Assembly: GCF_000799465.1 (NCBI RefSeq)
Contig: NZ_JUGU01000001.1
Span: 806,001 to 870,000 of the forward strand
DNA: 64,000 bases
DNA from: Psychroserpens sp. Hel_I_66
Lineage (GTDB): Bacteria > Bacteroidota > Bacteroidia > Flavobacteriales > Flavobacteriaceae
Direction of reading: 5' to 3'
Below the pieces are notes generated by a model. That model searched no databases. It was not told the origin of the DNA and saw only the letters and a list, made by a program, of their open reading frames with translations. Below are positions 1 to 8,405 of this stretch, piece by piece. Position 1 is the first letter of the stretch. Each line of letters opens with the position of its first letter. Position numbers and translations under genes: made by a program.

Positions 1-172
1 AAATTCCAATTATTCCAATTATCACAAAAACAATCATTACAATAAATTTTAGACCATATGGATCTTGTGAGATTGTTTTATGAAAAACAAAAATTATTGG
101 AAATATTGTTATTAGTAATATGGAAAAAACTAATAAACATGTTACGCGATTTTTGTTTATGAGTTTATTCAT
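1..172 (-). CDS. Membrane protein, partial (runs off left edge)
   Basis: An open minus-strand frame starts with ATG at 172-170 and stays open to the window edge (57 codons seen), beginning MNKLINKNRVTC. It shows two hydrophobic stretches, about residues 11-29 and 43-57, separated by a short polar loop, so an integral membrane protein is likely. The start lies 11 bases after the stop of the ZIP transporter gene on the same strand, so the two are probably co-transcribed. I do not recognise the family, and the rest of the gene lies outside the window. Confidence 0.55.
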   Translation of the reverse strand, partial: MNKLINKNRVTCLLVFSILLITIFPIIFVFHKTISQDPYGLKFIVMIVFVIIGIIGI

Positions 173-183
173 ATAATTATTAA

Positions 184-858
184 CTATATTATATAAGCAA
201 TCCCAACACCCAAAACAATAGCGACCAATTTTGAAAGATTGAATTTGTGTCCTTCTCCAGTTTCAAAAAGTATGGTTGTAGAAATATGAAAAAAGATCCC
301 AATCACAATGGCATTGATGATGGTGAGGTAATGAGTTGATATTTCCGAAGCATTAGAAATGAAGGTCCCTAAAGGTGTCATTAATGTAAATACAATTAGA
401 AAACTTCCTATTTGGAGTTTGTTAAAATTAGATTGCAGTAAAAATGCGGTTATTAGCGCTGCAATTGGGATTTTATGGATGAGTACTCCGTAAACCATGT
501 CGTTATGATCGTGAATTGGAAAACCTTCTAAAAAACTATGCACACATAAACTTATAAATAACAACCATGGGAAATTGGTCTCCTCTTTGTGAATATGGAC
601 GTGCCCATGTTCTGCACCTTTAGAAAAGAACTCTAAAATGATTTGAAGTAAAATTCCGCACATAATAAAGAGTCCGGTTTTTTTAGCTTCTAAGTGGTGG
701 TACACTTCTGGTAATAAGTCAAACAAGGTGAGTGCCAATAAAAATGCACCACTAAATGAGAGTAGTAACTTAGTGTAATTTGATTTTTTTTGTTTGGTTA
801 TAAACGCAAAAAAAATACCAATACCTACAGCTAATATGGGGAGTAAATACGATTGCAT
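184..858 (-). CDS. ZIP family metal transporter
   Basis: This 224-residue protein is an inner-membrane divalent metal (probably zinc) transporter of the ZIP family. It is hydrophobic throughout, with about eight membrane segments. It carries the two ZIP signatures: HSFLEGFP (H107, E111) in one helix and HKIP (H128, K129) in the next, which in the family line the metal path. A His-rich cytoplasmic loop (about residues 84-90) precedes them, as is usual. Its ATG overlaps the TAA stop of the upstream methyltransferase gene by one base (TAATG), which suggests translational coupling. Substrate specificity is inferred from the family only. Confidence 0.88.
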   Translation of the reverse strand: MQSYLLPILAVGIGIFFAFITKQKKSNYTKLLLSFSGAFLLALTLFDLLPEVYHHLEAKKTGLFIMCGILLQIILEFFSKGAEHGHVHIHKEETNFPWLLFISLCVHSFLEGFPIHDHNDMVYGVLIHKIPIAALITAFLLQSNFNKLQIGSFLIVFTLMTPLGTFISNASEISTHYLTIINAIVIGIFFHISTTILFETGEGHKFNLSKLVAIVLGVGIAYII

Positions 859-1595
859 TATTTAAATATCATGACTAAACGCTCTGATGTCTTGGCATCA
901 AAACGATTTAATTTATAATCTCCAAAAACGTCTAATAAATATACGCCAGCTTTTTCAAAAAGTGTTTCAAAATCTTTTAGTGTAAATGCTTTAACTCGTT
1001 CTTGAAACTTATAATCTTCACCTTCCGTAGAAAAAGAAATATCTTTAACAATGTAACCGTCTTGAATACTTCGTTTTTGATAAAAATCAATTCCTTGTAC
1101 GGTTTTTACATCTTCGGAAACCAGATGATCAATAATATATTGGCTGTTTAAAAAATCAATAACACCAAAACCTGTCTCATTTAGATCTTCTTGAATTGCT
1201 TTTATGGTATTAAGGTTATCTTCCTCTTTCTCAAAATAACCGAAACTCGTAAACAGATTGAATACTGCGTCAAATTGTTTTTTATAAGGTTTGCACATAT
1301 CGTGAACATCAAAATGAAGGGTCTCATTTTCGAATTGTTTGGCGTATGCAATGCTGTTTTCAGATAGATCCACTCCAGTGACATTGTATCCTAAACTGTT
1401 GAGATATAAGGAATGTCTGCCTTTTCCGCAGGCCAAATCCAAAATCTCACCGTGTTCTGGAAGGTTTAGGTAATTGGTTAGGTTATCCATAAAAAGCTGA
1501 GCTTCATTATGGTTTCTGTCTTTGTATAAAATATGGTAAAATGGTGTGTCAAACCAAGATGCATACCAATGTTGTGTTTGTTTTGCCATAAACAT
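858..1595 (-). CDS. Class I SAM-dependent methyltransferase
   Basis: A soluble protein of 243-245 residues with a Rossmann-type methyltransferase fold. The SAM-binding motif I is ILDLACGKGRHS (about residues 51-62), followed by VTGVDLSE as the acidic end of strand 2. The N terminus (HWYASWFDTPFYHILYKDR) is typical of a Bacteroidota-wide group of methyltransferases of unknown substrate. Two ATG codons (1595 and 1589) are both plausible starts. A perfect 18-bp palindrome lies directly upstream. The gene is divergent from the THUMP methyltransferase gene and coupled to the ZIP gene. The fold is clear; the substrate cannot be inferred. Confidence 0.85.
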   Translation of the reverse strand: MFMAKQTQHWYASWFDTPFYHILYKDRNHNEAQLFMDNLTNYLNLPEHGEILDLACGKGRHSLYLNSLGYNVTGVDLSENSIAYAKQFENETLHFDVHDMCKPYKKQFDAVFNLFTSFGYFEKEEDNLNTIKAIQEDLNETGFGVIDFLNSQYIIDHLVSEDVKTVQGIDFYQKRSIQDGYIVKDISFSTEGEDYKFQERVKAFTLKDFETLFEKAGVYLLDVFGDYKLNRFDAKTSERLVMIFK

Positions 1596-1613
1596 TTCCC
1601 AAAGCTTTGGGAA
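1596..1613. repeat. Perfect 18-bp palindrome in divergent promoter region
   Basis: TTCCCAAAGCTTTGGGAA is its own reverse complement. It abuts the first possible ATG of the minus-strand methyltransferase gene and lies about 70 bases upstream of the divergent RlmL-type gene. It could be a dimeric-regulator operator. It has no loop, so it is a poor RNA hairpin. No regulator is identified. Confidence 0.5.
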
Positions 1614-1649
1614 TCTCTTTAATTCATCTTCTAAACCACAAAAATACTT

Positions 1650-1657
1650 TATTTTTG
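1650..1657 (+). promoter_or_regulatory. Candidate -7 box for the RlmL-type gene
   Basis: TATTTTTG matches the Bacteroidota -7 consensus TAnnTTTG, 27 bases before the ATG at 1685. No clear TTG -33 element lies at the expected distance, so this is a weak call. Confidence 0.35.
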
Positions 1658-1684
1658 CAATCTATACACGATTAGTCGAAGCGC

Positions 1685-2845
1685 ATGGAGAATAATTATA
1701 AAATGGTAGCAAAAACCTTATTTGGTTTTGAAGAATTACTTGAGAGGGAACTGATACAATTAGGCGCAATGCATGTTAAAAAAGGCGTTAGAAATGTAAG
1801 TTTTGAAGGAGATAAAGGTTTTATGTACAAAGCAAATCTTTCATTAAGAACAGCTATAAAAATTTTAAAACCCATCCATACTTTTAAAGTTAACAATGAG
1901 CAGGATCTTTATGATCAAATTTATAAAATGCCTTGGCACGAGTATCTAAAACCAACAGGTACTTTGGCCATTAGTGCTACTGTAAATTCTGATGCTTTTA
2001 CACATTCTCTTTATGTTGCCCAAAAAACCAAAGATGCCATTGTTGATAAATTCAGAGAACTCTCAGGCCAAAGACCTAATGTGGATTTACGTTTCCCTGA
2101 TTTGAAAATAAATGTACATATTGACAGAAAGGATTGTACTATTTCTTTAGATTCTTCTGGAGAGTCTTTACACAAACGTGGTTATAAAACAGCGACAAAT
2201 ATTGCACCAATAAATGAAGTGCTTGCAGCGGGTTTAGTGATGCTTTCTGGTTGGGATGGTCAATGTGATTTTATGGACCCGATGTGCGGTAGTGGTACTA
2301 TTTTAGCTGAAGCTGCAATGATTGCATGTAATATACCACCAAACTTAATGCGTAAGGAATTTGCTTTTGAGCGTTGGGAGAATTGGGATGTTGAGCTCTT
2401 TGAAAAAATTGAGGAGTCCTTGTTAAACAAAACTAGGGACTTTCACCATAAAATATACGGTTACGATAAATCACCAAGTGCAGTTACTAAAGCAAAGGAC
2501 AATATAAAGAATGCACATTTAGAAGATTTTATCACTATAAAGCATGAAGATTTTTTTAAGACTCAAAAGGCAGGTGATCGTAAATTGCATATGGTTTTTA
2601 ATCCGCCATATGGTGAACGTTTAGATATTAATATGGAGACGTTCTATAAAGAAATAGGTGATACCTTAAAACAAGGTTACCCAGGAACCGATGCTTGGTT
2701 TATAACTTCAAATTTAGATGCTTTAAAGCATGTGGGATTGAGACCTTCAAGAAAAATTCATTTGGTAAATGCCAAGTTAGAAGCAAGATTGGTTAAATAC
2801 GTAATGTACGAAGGGAGTAAGAAGGGAAAATATATGGATAATTAA
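1685..2845 (+). CDS. THUMP-domain class I RNA methyltransferase (RlmL N-terminal type)
   Basis: This 386-residue protein resembles the guanine-N2 methyltransferase half of RlmL (23S rRNA m2G2445). A ferredoxin-like/THUMP RNA-binding region occupies about residues 45-155. The methyltransferase domain carries motif I DPMCGSG (198-204) and the catalytic NPPYGERL (306-313), the form seen in N2-guanine rRNA methyltransferases. It is about half the length of E. coli RlmKL, because the RlmK domain is absent, as is common outside gammaproteobacteria. Its stop overlaps the stop of the convergent TVP38 gene. The family is secure; the exact modified base is inferred. Confidence 0.88.
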   Translation: MENNYKMVAKTLFGFEELLERELIQLGAMHVKKGVRNVSFEGDKGFMYKANLSLRTAIKILKPIHTFKVNNEQDLYDQIYKMPWHEYLKPTGTLAISATVNSDAFTHSLYVAQKTKDAIVDKFRELSGQRPNVDLRFPDLKINVHIDRKDCTISLDSSGESLHKRGYKTATNIAPINEVLAAGLVMLSGWDGQCDFMDPMCGSGTILAEAAMIACNIPPNLMRKEFAFERWENWDVELFEKIEESLLNKTRDFHHKIYGYDKSPSAVTKAKDNIKNAHLEDFITIKHEDFFKTQKAGDRKLHMVFNPPYGERLDINMETFYKEIGDTLKQGYPGTDAWFITSNLDALKHVGLRPSRKIHLVNAKLEARLVKYVMYEGSKKGKYMDN

Positions 2846-3543
2846 TTATTGTGTTTTTTTCTGAGTTTTTTATCCCAATAAACATATGCTAAAAATACAA
2901 CTAAGCTCACTATCGATCCATATAGTAAACCAGTTTTTAAACTTTGCGTGTTTTCACCAATAATAGCTAAATACAGTGTAAGAGGTGCAATGCCCAAAAG
3001 AGTGGCTGAAATAAATTTGAGATAATTCATTTTCAAAGCTCCAGCAACAAAACTGATGGCATCATTTGATAAAAAAGGATTTATTCGAGTAATCGCAATA
3101 GCCCAAAACCCATAATCTTTTAGAAAATCTGTTATTTTATCTTCGGTTTGCTGTCCAATAATTTTAGCGACGGGACCTTGGCCAAAATGTTTACCAATTA
3201 AGTAACCAATAGTTGATGCACTCCAAATTGCTATTAATACAAGTAGACTTCCCCAAACAGGACCATAAGCAACAATACAAACGATCATTAATAAAACCGA
3301 AGGTATCACAATTAGAAACATCTGTATGATCATTGAGAGCACTAGAACCAAAGGCCCCAAAGCTCCAAATTGTACCACCCAATTTTCTATACGCTTTTGG
3401 TCGCCACTTGATAGAACATCCCAAGCATTATCCATAAAGTCTTGAACATTTGAAAATGTAAAATAACTCACTACAACAGCCAAGACAATGACGATTGAAA
3501 CGATCAAGGGAGTTTTACTTTTTTCTTCGGAATGTGATGCCAT
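2842..3543 (-). CDS. TVP38/TMEM64 family membrane protein
   Basis: A 233-residue polytopic membrane protein of the DedA-like VTT superfamily. An N-terminal helix (about 14-32) is followed by hydrophobic segments. The family signature is seen as IGKHFGQGPV near residue 115 and ITRINPFLSNDAISFVAGAL at about 154-173 (compare the conserved R-hydrophobic-P-hydrophobic-N/P pattern). Such proteins are linked to lipid scrambling or small-molecule passage, but no substrate can be assigned. It ends tail-to-tail with the RlmL-type gene with a 4-base overlap and has its own 5' spacer of about 95 bases. Confidence 0.85.
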   Translation of the reverse strand: MASHSEEKSKTPLIVSIVIVLAVVVSYFTFSNVQDFMDNAWDVLSSGDQKRIENWVVQFGALGPLVLVLSMIIQMFLIVIPSVLLMIVCIVAYGPVWGSLLVLIAIWSASTIGYLIGKHFGQGPVAKIIGQQTEDKITDFLKDYGFWAIAITRINPFLSNDAISFVAGALKMNYLKFISATLLGIAPLTLYLAIIGENTQSLKTGLLYGSIVSLVVFLAYVYWDKKLRKKHNN

Positions 3544-3637
3544 AAAAAATTAATCTAAGAATATAAAGTAATTAAAACCCTCTAGATACTCAAAGAAAGA
3601 GACTTAAAAGTTTGCCAAAATGCTAAAATTAAAATGA

Positions 3638-4390
3638 CTATTGCTCTTCTTTCTCAACAACTACTTTTTTATCCTTTTTGTAAATAGGTACGAGATAGGA
3701 GATGGTATAGCCAAAACCTAAACCAAAGCGACCACTATCATAAGTTCTATTAAAGCCAGGCACGTATAGATTCTCGAAATCTACAGGTTGATCTTGTGAG
3801 ACCATTGCTTTAATTTGAATGTTTAGACCAGCATATAGATTTGTAAAAAGTTCTGCTTTCAGCCCAATAATTAATTCGGCCCAAATTGCAGAGAGACCAT
3901 TAAATTCTTCTGCTTGAGTGACAGTCACTGGATTGTTCCAATATTGGTTTGTATTGTAAATGGTAAATTGGTTTTGGGTTTGGCTAAATGTACTCACACC
4001 AACTCTAAAGCCAGTATAAATCATATTTTGCATATCTAGCCAATTAGTATAGGTATTATAGTCAATACCTGCCTTAAAGTAACTTCCATTGGCTGTTACG
4101 TCTAAAAAATCTGTTGCAATTCTTCGCTCTTCAATACCTAATTCTCCAGCGAGATATAAATCTTTTGTCAATCTATAATCACCGTTAATTTCGAAACCAG
4201 TATAATCTTCATCAATTAAAGAACGCGCTATTTTGCCAATATCACCTCCTAATCTTAGTCCGTATTTTTGTTTATAGACCAAGGTGTCTGGTTGCTTCTC
4301 GGTATCACCAATTTGTGCGTGAGATGCTAATGAAAATAGCATCACTATCACCAAATTAATGATAAATAATAATCTGTGCTGCGTTCTCAT
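3638..4390 (-). CDS. DUF6048 family outer-membrane protein
   Basis: A 250-residue exported protein. A signal peptide (about residues 1-25, ending ASHA-Q) is followed by alternating polar and hydrophobic beta strands such as LRLGGDIGKI and GLGFGYTISYLVP. This fits a small outer-membrane beta-barrel. The C terminus is charged (YKKDKKVVVEKEEQ). The gene overlaps the 3' end of the DUF6452 gene by 35 bases, a strong sign of co-translation. The rlmD - DUF6452 - DUF6048 order is, to my knowledge, common in Flavobacteriaceae. Function is unknown. Confidence 0.75.
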   Translation of the reverse strand: MRTQHRLLFIINLVIVMLFSLASHAQIGDTEKQPDTLVYKQKYGLRLGGDIGKIARSLIDEDYTGFEINGDYRLTKDLYLAGELGIEERRIATDFLDVTANGSYFKAGIDYNTYTNWLDMQNMIYTGFRVGVSTFSQTQNQFTIYNTNQYWNNPVTVTQAEEFNGLSAIWAELIIGLKAELFTNLYAGLNIQIKAMVSQDQPVDFENLYVPGFNRTYDSGRFGLGFGYTISYLVPIYKKDKKVVVEKEEQ

Positions 4391-4925
4391 TGTCTATAGT
4401 TTGATTAACGATTTCAAAACTTGTAATCCATATATCTTCATCAACTTCTCTTGAAATACCTTCGATTTCATCTAGGTTAAAGATACTTTTATAGCCACAT
4501 GCTCTTGATACGTATATAAATTCTGGCGTGTATTTTATGGTAATAACATCTGGATTGGAAACTGTGTCTTCATTATCTTCTCCATCGGCGTTAGTGTCAT
4601 TTGCAAAATCTGCATCCTTTGTTAGTCGAAAACGAGTAAATGTTTCCATTTCGGATTCGAAATTCAAAGGTAAATTAATAGAATCTGTATTTGCTCTGGG
4701 TATTATTATTCCGTTAGACTCATCACTGCCATCTATTAGACCTTCAACTTCCAATTGTCTCACCTGTTTGAGATTATCTGGATTGTTAATGTCGTAAAAT
4801 CTAATAATTAAGCGAGGTGTAGTTGCTACAGCTTCAGCACAAATATCATCACGCTCACAACCTAATAAGGTAAGAGTGAAAATTAATGAAACCAATGTTA
4901 CAATTAATATTAATATTTTTTTCAT
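4356..4925 (-). CDS. DUF6452 family lipoprotein
   Basis: A 189-residue lipoprotein starting at the ATG at 4925; an upstream TTG at 4931 is less likely. The signal peptide ends in the lipobox LLGC (about residue 23), followed by ERDDICAEAVATTPRLIIRFYD. The mature part is a compact beta-rich domain. It overlaps DUF6048 and belongs to the same small module. The pair may work together at the outer membrane, the barrel being the neighbour, but this is inference from the overlap only. Confidence 0.75.
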   Translation of the reverse strand: MKKILILIVTLVSLIFTLTLLGCERDDICAEAVATTPRLIIRFYDINNPDNLKQVRQLEVEGLIDGSDESNGIIIPRANTDSINLPLNFESEMETFTRFRLTKDADFANDTNADGEDNEDTVSNPDVITIKYTPEFIYVSRACGYKSIFNLDEIEGISREVDEDIWITSFEIVNQTIDNENAAQIIIYH

Positions 4926-4939
4926 TGACAATTAATGTT

Positions 4940-4950
4940 TATTCGTTTAT
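4940..4950. repeat. Inverted repeat, left copy, flanking the four-helix bundle gene
   Basis: TATTCGTTTAT is the exact reverse complement of ATAAACGAATA at 5319-5329. The two copies bracket the four-helix bundle gene. A 12-bp direct repeat AAACGAATACAC (5292-5303 and 5321-5332) lies at the gene's 5' side. Confidence 0.5.
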
Positions 4951-5309
4951 GCGTTTAGCTGATAATTCCGTAAAGCATTTAACATATTGGATGTTTTCTC
5001 AATTTTTTGTCTTGCTAAAGTATAATTATCTTCAGTAATAAAATTTAAATCTTTAGAAATTATTAATTGATTAAGAATCTCCATTGTTGAGCTAAAGGAC
5101 ATAGTTGTAAAATGAGCTTTATCATTTTTTGTTTTTCTTGAAGTTCCTTCAGCTAAATTTGAAGATATAGAAACCGATGCTCTTCTCAATTGACTTATTA
5201 ATCCAAATTTTTCTTCTGAAGGAAACTTATCCGTAATTTTATATATTAATTTAAATAGAGTAATTGACTCTTTCCAAACCTCTAGTTTTTCAAACGAATA
5301 CACTTTCAT
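4947..5309 (-). CDS. Four-helix bundle protein (S23/IVP family)
   Basis: A 120-residue all-helical protein of the family first found encoded in 23S rRNA intervening sequences. Family marks are FEKLEVWKESI at the N terminus and SISSNLAEGTSRKT in the centre (typical: NIAEG...R). Related proteins are accessory factors (Avd) of diversity-generating retroelements, but no reverse transcriptase lies near, so the role here is unknown. The ATG at 5309 fits the family better than the one at 5318. It is inserted between rlmD and the DUF6452 gene and flanked by an 11-bp inverted repeat, which hints at past insertion as a unit. Confidence 0.8.
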   Translation of the reverse strand: MKVYSFEKLEVWKESITLFKLIYKITDKFPSEEKFGLISQLRRASVSISSNLAEGTSRKTKNDKAHFTTMSFSSTMEILNQLIISKDLNFITEDNYTLARQKIEKTSNMLNALRNYQLNA

Positions 5310-5318
5310 ATTAAACAA

Positions 5319-5329
5319 ATAAACGAATA
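5319..5329. repeat. Inverted repeat, right copy, flanking the four-helix bundle gene
   Basis: ATAAACGAATA pairs with the copy at 4940-4950. It lies ten bases upstream of the start codon of the four-helix bundle gene and overlaps the downstream copy of the 12-bp direct repeat AAACGAATACAC. Confidence 0.5.
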
Positions 5330-5336
5330 CACATTT

Positions 5337-6749
5337 TTACCTTTTCTCTAAAAGCACAACATTCTCGACATGGTGCGTTTGTGGAAACATGTCTACAGCT
5401 TGGGTTCTAACTATTTTGTAAACATCTTTCATCAATGCCAAATCCCTAGCTTGCGTTGCACTGTTGCAACTTACGTAAACTATTTTCTCTGGTACAATGT
5501 TTAATATTTGATTAACAACATCTTTATGCATACCATCGCGAGGAGGATCTGTAATAATGACATCTGGTCTTCCATTTTGCTTAATAAATTCATCGTTAAA
5601 TACGTTTTTCATATCGCCAACAAAAAAGTCAACGTTATCAATTCCGTTTAATTGTGCATTTTCCTTGGCAGCAACAATAGCATCAGGAACCGCTTCAACA
5701 CCAACTACATGCTTAGCATGTTTTGCAATAAATTGCGCAATCGTCCCAGTACCGGTATATAAATCATAAACTAATTCTTCTCCTTTTAAATTAGCGAAAT
5801 CTCTCGTGATCTTATAAAGTTCGTAAGCTTGATGAGAGTTCGTTTGATAAAATGATTTGGCATTGATTTTAAATCGCAAACCTTCCATTTCCTCAAAAAT
5901 ATGATCTTCACCTTTATAAAGAATCACATCTTGATCGTAAATAGTATCGTTGGCTTTTTCGTTAATCACATATTGTAATGAGGTGATCTGCGGAAATGTT
6001 TCAGCAACAAAATCCAGCAATAATTCACGTTTTGGCTTATCATCTTTAAAAAACTGAATCATCACCATTACATCGCCAGTGGTAGATGTTCGAATCATCA
6101 TCGTACGTAATAAACCGGTTTGGTTTCTGGTGTTGAAAAACTCCAAACCGTTTGCTACAGAAAATTCTTTCACAGCATTCCTAATATCGTTTGAAGGATC
6201 TTCTTGCAACCAACATTTATTGATGTCAAGAATTTTATCCCACATGCCTGGAATATGAAATCCCAAAGCATTTCTATCGCCTAAGTCTCTGTCACTTTGA
6301 ACTTCCTCAACGGTTAACCAACGACTATCGCTAAATGAAAATTCCATTTTATTGCGGTAGAAATATTGTTCCGCAGAACCAAGAATAGGAGTTACTTCTG
6401 GCAATTCTAAATGGCCAAGACGAACCAAATTATTAGTCACCTCTTTTTGTTTGTATTCCAGCTGATATTGATAATCTATATCCTGCCATTTACAACCACC
6501 ACAAACACCAAAGTGTTCACATTTTGGAGTTGTTCTTTTATCTGAAAGTTTATGGAATTTTATAGCTTTTCCCTCAAAATAAGACGTACGTTTTTTAAAC
6601 GTTTCCACATCTACAACGTCACCAGGAACAGCGTTAGGTAAAAAAATGACACGTCCGTCTGGAGCTTTGCCAATCGTTTTACCTTTTGCACCTGCATCTA
6701 TAACTTCGATATTCTCGAAAATCTGTCTTTTATTTTTACGTCTTGCCAT
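5337..6749 (-). CDS. rlmD: 23S rRNA (uracil-C5)-methyltransferase RlmD family
   Basis: A 470-residue RlmD/TrmA-type m5U methyltransferase acting on 23S rRNA (U1939 in E. coli). A TRAM RNA-binding domain spans about residues 10-65. Iron-sulfur ligands follow as C77-x5-C83-x2-C86 (CEHFGVCGGC). The SAM domain has YDLYTGTGTIAQFIA, and the catalytic Cys lies in VYVSCNSATQARDL near the C terminus. The reading frame is open further upstream, but MARRKNKRQIFENIEV at 6749 is the natural start: the extra 29 residues are unlike the family and cover the AT-rich leader. Confidence 0.9.
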   Translation of the reverse strand: MARRKNKRQIFENIEVIDAGAKGKTIGKAPDGRVIFLPNAVPGDVVDVETFKKRTSYFEGKAIKFHKLSDKRTTPKCEHFGVCGGCKWQDIDYQYQLEYKQKEVTNNLVRLGHLELPEVTPILGSAEQYFYRNKMEFSFSDSRWLTVEEVQSDRDLGDRNALGFHIPGMWDKILDINKCWLQEDPSNDIRNAVKEFSVANGLEFFNTRNQTGLLRTMMIRTSTTGDVMVMIQFFKDDKPKRELLLDFVAETFPQITSLQYVINEKANDTIYDQDVILYKGEDHIFEEMEGLRFKINAKSFYQTNSHQAYELYKITRDFANLKGEELVYDLYTGTGTIAQFIAKHAKHVVGVEAVPDAIVAAKENAQLNGIDNVDFFVGDMKNVFNDEFIKQNGRPDVIITDPPRDGMHKDVVNQILNIVPEKIVYVSCNSATQARDLALMKDVYKIVRTQAVDMFPQTHHVENVVLLEKR

Positions 6750-7047
6750 GGTGCAAAAATAATAATCGAAACAGATAAAATATAGGTAAATACAATTATC
6801 TTGAAAAAACTTGCGAATAAAATGAACCTTTCCCAAATAATCAGTTTATTGATGTGCATCTTCTTTATCTGGGAAAATTTTAGAATGAGACAATAAATTA
6901 TTAATTTGCATGCCTCAGGGATGATTTCTCTCCCACGCTGCTTTTTCAAATGCTCATAACTTCACTAATGTAATGCTGGGCTCACATTGAAAGAATAAAG
7001 GTGATGAAGGAATGGATATTGTATTCATTTATTAAATTATTTTTAAA
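6750..7047. other. Intergenic region between rlmD and rocD, no gene recognised
   Basis: A stretch of 298 bases between divergent genes. The part from about 6905 to 7015 is less AT-rich than normal spacers here and contains short broken frames, for example minus-strand FEKAAWERNHP followed by a stop. It may be the remnant of a gene or element. I could not identify it and see no convincing promoter match. Confidence 0.3.
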
Positions 7048-8328
7048 ATGGCTGTTTTAGACCAATTAACCTCGCAACAGGCGATAGATTTAGAAAACAA
7101 GTATGGTGCACACAATTACCATCCGTTACCAGTAGTATTGAGTAGAGGAGAAGGTGTGTATGTTTGGGATGTAGAAGGAAAAAAATATTACGATTTCCTC
7201 TCCGCTTATTCCGCAGTAAATCAAGGGCACTGCCACCCAAAAATTGTAGATGCTATGACCAAACAAGCGCAGACATTGAGTTTGACCTCAAGAGCGTTTT
7301 ACAATGATATGTTGGGTAAATATGAAAAGTATGCTTCAGAATATTTTCATTTCGACAAACTTTTGCCAATGAACACAGGTGCAGAAGCAGTAGAAACCGC
7401 TTTGAAAATCTGCAGAAAATGGGCTTATGAAGTGAAAGGGATCGCTGAGAATGAAGCTGAGATCATTGTATGCGAAAATAATTTCCACGGAAGAACAACA
7501 ACCATTATTTCCTTTAGTAACGATCCTGTTGCTAGAAAGAATTTTGGACCTTATACAGACGGATTTATAAAAATAGAATACGATAACATCAAAGCGTTGG
7601 AAGATGCTTTGCAGAATAATAAAAATGTCGCAGGATTCTTGGTTGAGCCAATTCAAGGTGAAGCTGGAGTTTATGTGCCAAGTGAAGGGTATTTGGCAAA
7701 GGCAAAAGCACTGTGCGAAAAACATAATGTACTTTTTATTGCAGATGAAGTACAAACCGGGATTGCGAGAACGGGTCGTTTATTGGCTACCTGCGGAAAT
7801 TGTAGTTGTACAGATAAAAATTGCTCTGGCACACCAGAGGTCAAACCAGATATCCTCATTTTAGGCAAAGCATTATCTGGAGGAGCTTATCCTGTAAGTG
7901 CTGTTTTGGCAAATGATACAGTAATGAATGTGATTAGACCTGGAAACCACGGAAGTACTTTTGGTGGAAACCCAATTGCAGCAGCAGTTGCAGTTGCAGC
8001 GCTTGAGGTGGTTAGAGATGAGGATTTGGCAGAAAATGCGTTTCAGTTGGGAGAACTTTTCCGAAGTGAATTAAATAAGTATATTGAAACAAGTCCAATT
8101 GTAAATTTGGTGAGAGGTAAGGGATTGTTGAATGCTATTGTTATAAATGATGATGAGGATAGTGATACTGCCTGGAATATTTGTTTGGCATTAAGAGACA
8201 ACGGACTTTTAGCTAAACCAACACATGGTAATATTATACGTTTTGCACCACCTTTAGTGATGACTAAAGAGCAATTGTTAGATTGTGTAGCGATTATTGT
8301 AAAGACTCTGAAACAATTCGAGTCTTAA
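7048..8328 (+). CDS. rocD: Ornithine--oxo-acid aminotransferase
   Basis: A 426-residue class III PLP aminotransferase that converts ornithine and 2-oxoglutarate to glutamate-5-semialdehyde, linking arginine and proline metabolism. The N terminus ([19 protein letters not shown]) is the ornithine aminotransferase signature. PLP-site motifs are [35 protein letters not shown] and [16 protein letters not shown], where the Lys forms the Schiff base. Between the last two lies an insert of about 14 residues ([11 protein letters not shown]) with four cysteines, absent from the Bacillus and human enzymes as I remember them. A strong terminator follows the gene. Confidence 0.93.
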   Translation: MAVLDQLTSQQAIDLENKYGAHNYHPLPVVLSRGEGVYVWDVEGKKYYDFLSAYSAVNQGHCHPKIVDAMTKQAQTLSLTSRAFYNDMLGKYEKYASEYFHFDKLLPMNTGAEAVETALKICRKWAYEVKGIAENEAEIIVCENNFHGRTTTIISFSNDPVARKNFGPYTDGFIKIEYDNIKALEDALQNNKNVAGFLVEPIQGEAGVYVPSEGYLAKAKALCEKHNVLFIADEVQTGIARTGRLLATCGNCSCTDKNCSGTPEVKPDILILGKALSGGAYPVSAVLANDTVMNVIRPGNHGSTFGGNPIAAAVAVAALEVVRDEDLAENAFQLGELFRSELNKYIETSPIVNLVRGKGLLNAIVINDDEDSDTAWNICLALRDNGLLAKPTHGNIIRFAPPLVMTKEQLLDCVAIIVKTLKQFES

Positions 8329-8351
8329 AATTTCCGAAGAAAAATTAAACC

Positions 8352-8388
8352 AAAAAAAAACCTCAATACTTATATTGAGGTTTTTTTA
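8352..8388. terminator. Intrinsic terminator after rocD (bidirectional form)
   Basis: A stem CCTCAATA / TATTGAGG (8361-8368 and 8373-8380) with a 4-base loop is flanked by an A run on the left and a T run on the right. It can therefore end rocD on the plus strand and the convergent CCC-motif gene on the minus strand. Confidence 0.85.
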
Positions 8389-8405
8389 TTTGATTTATTA
8401 TAATA

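Noticed and set aside
6698..6949. 83-residue minus-strand frame upstream of rlmD
   Set aside because: It overlaps the true rlmD start in another frame, has no family features and low-complexity hydrophobic content.
7336..7755. Antisense open frames within rocD and many other genes
   Set aside because: They are shadows of strongly supported genes, lack family features and have poor composition for coding.
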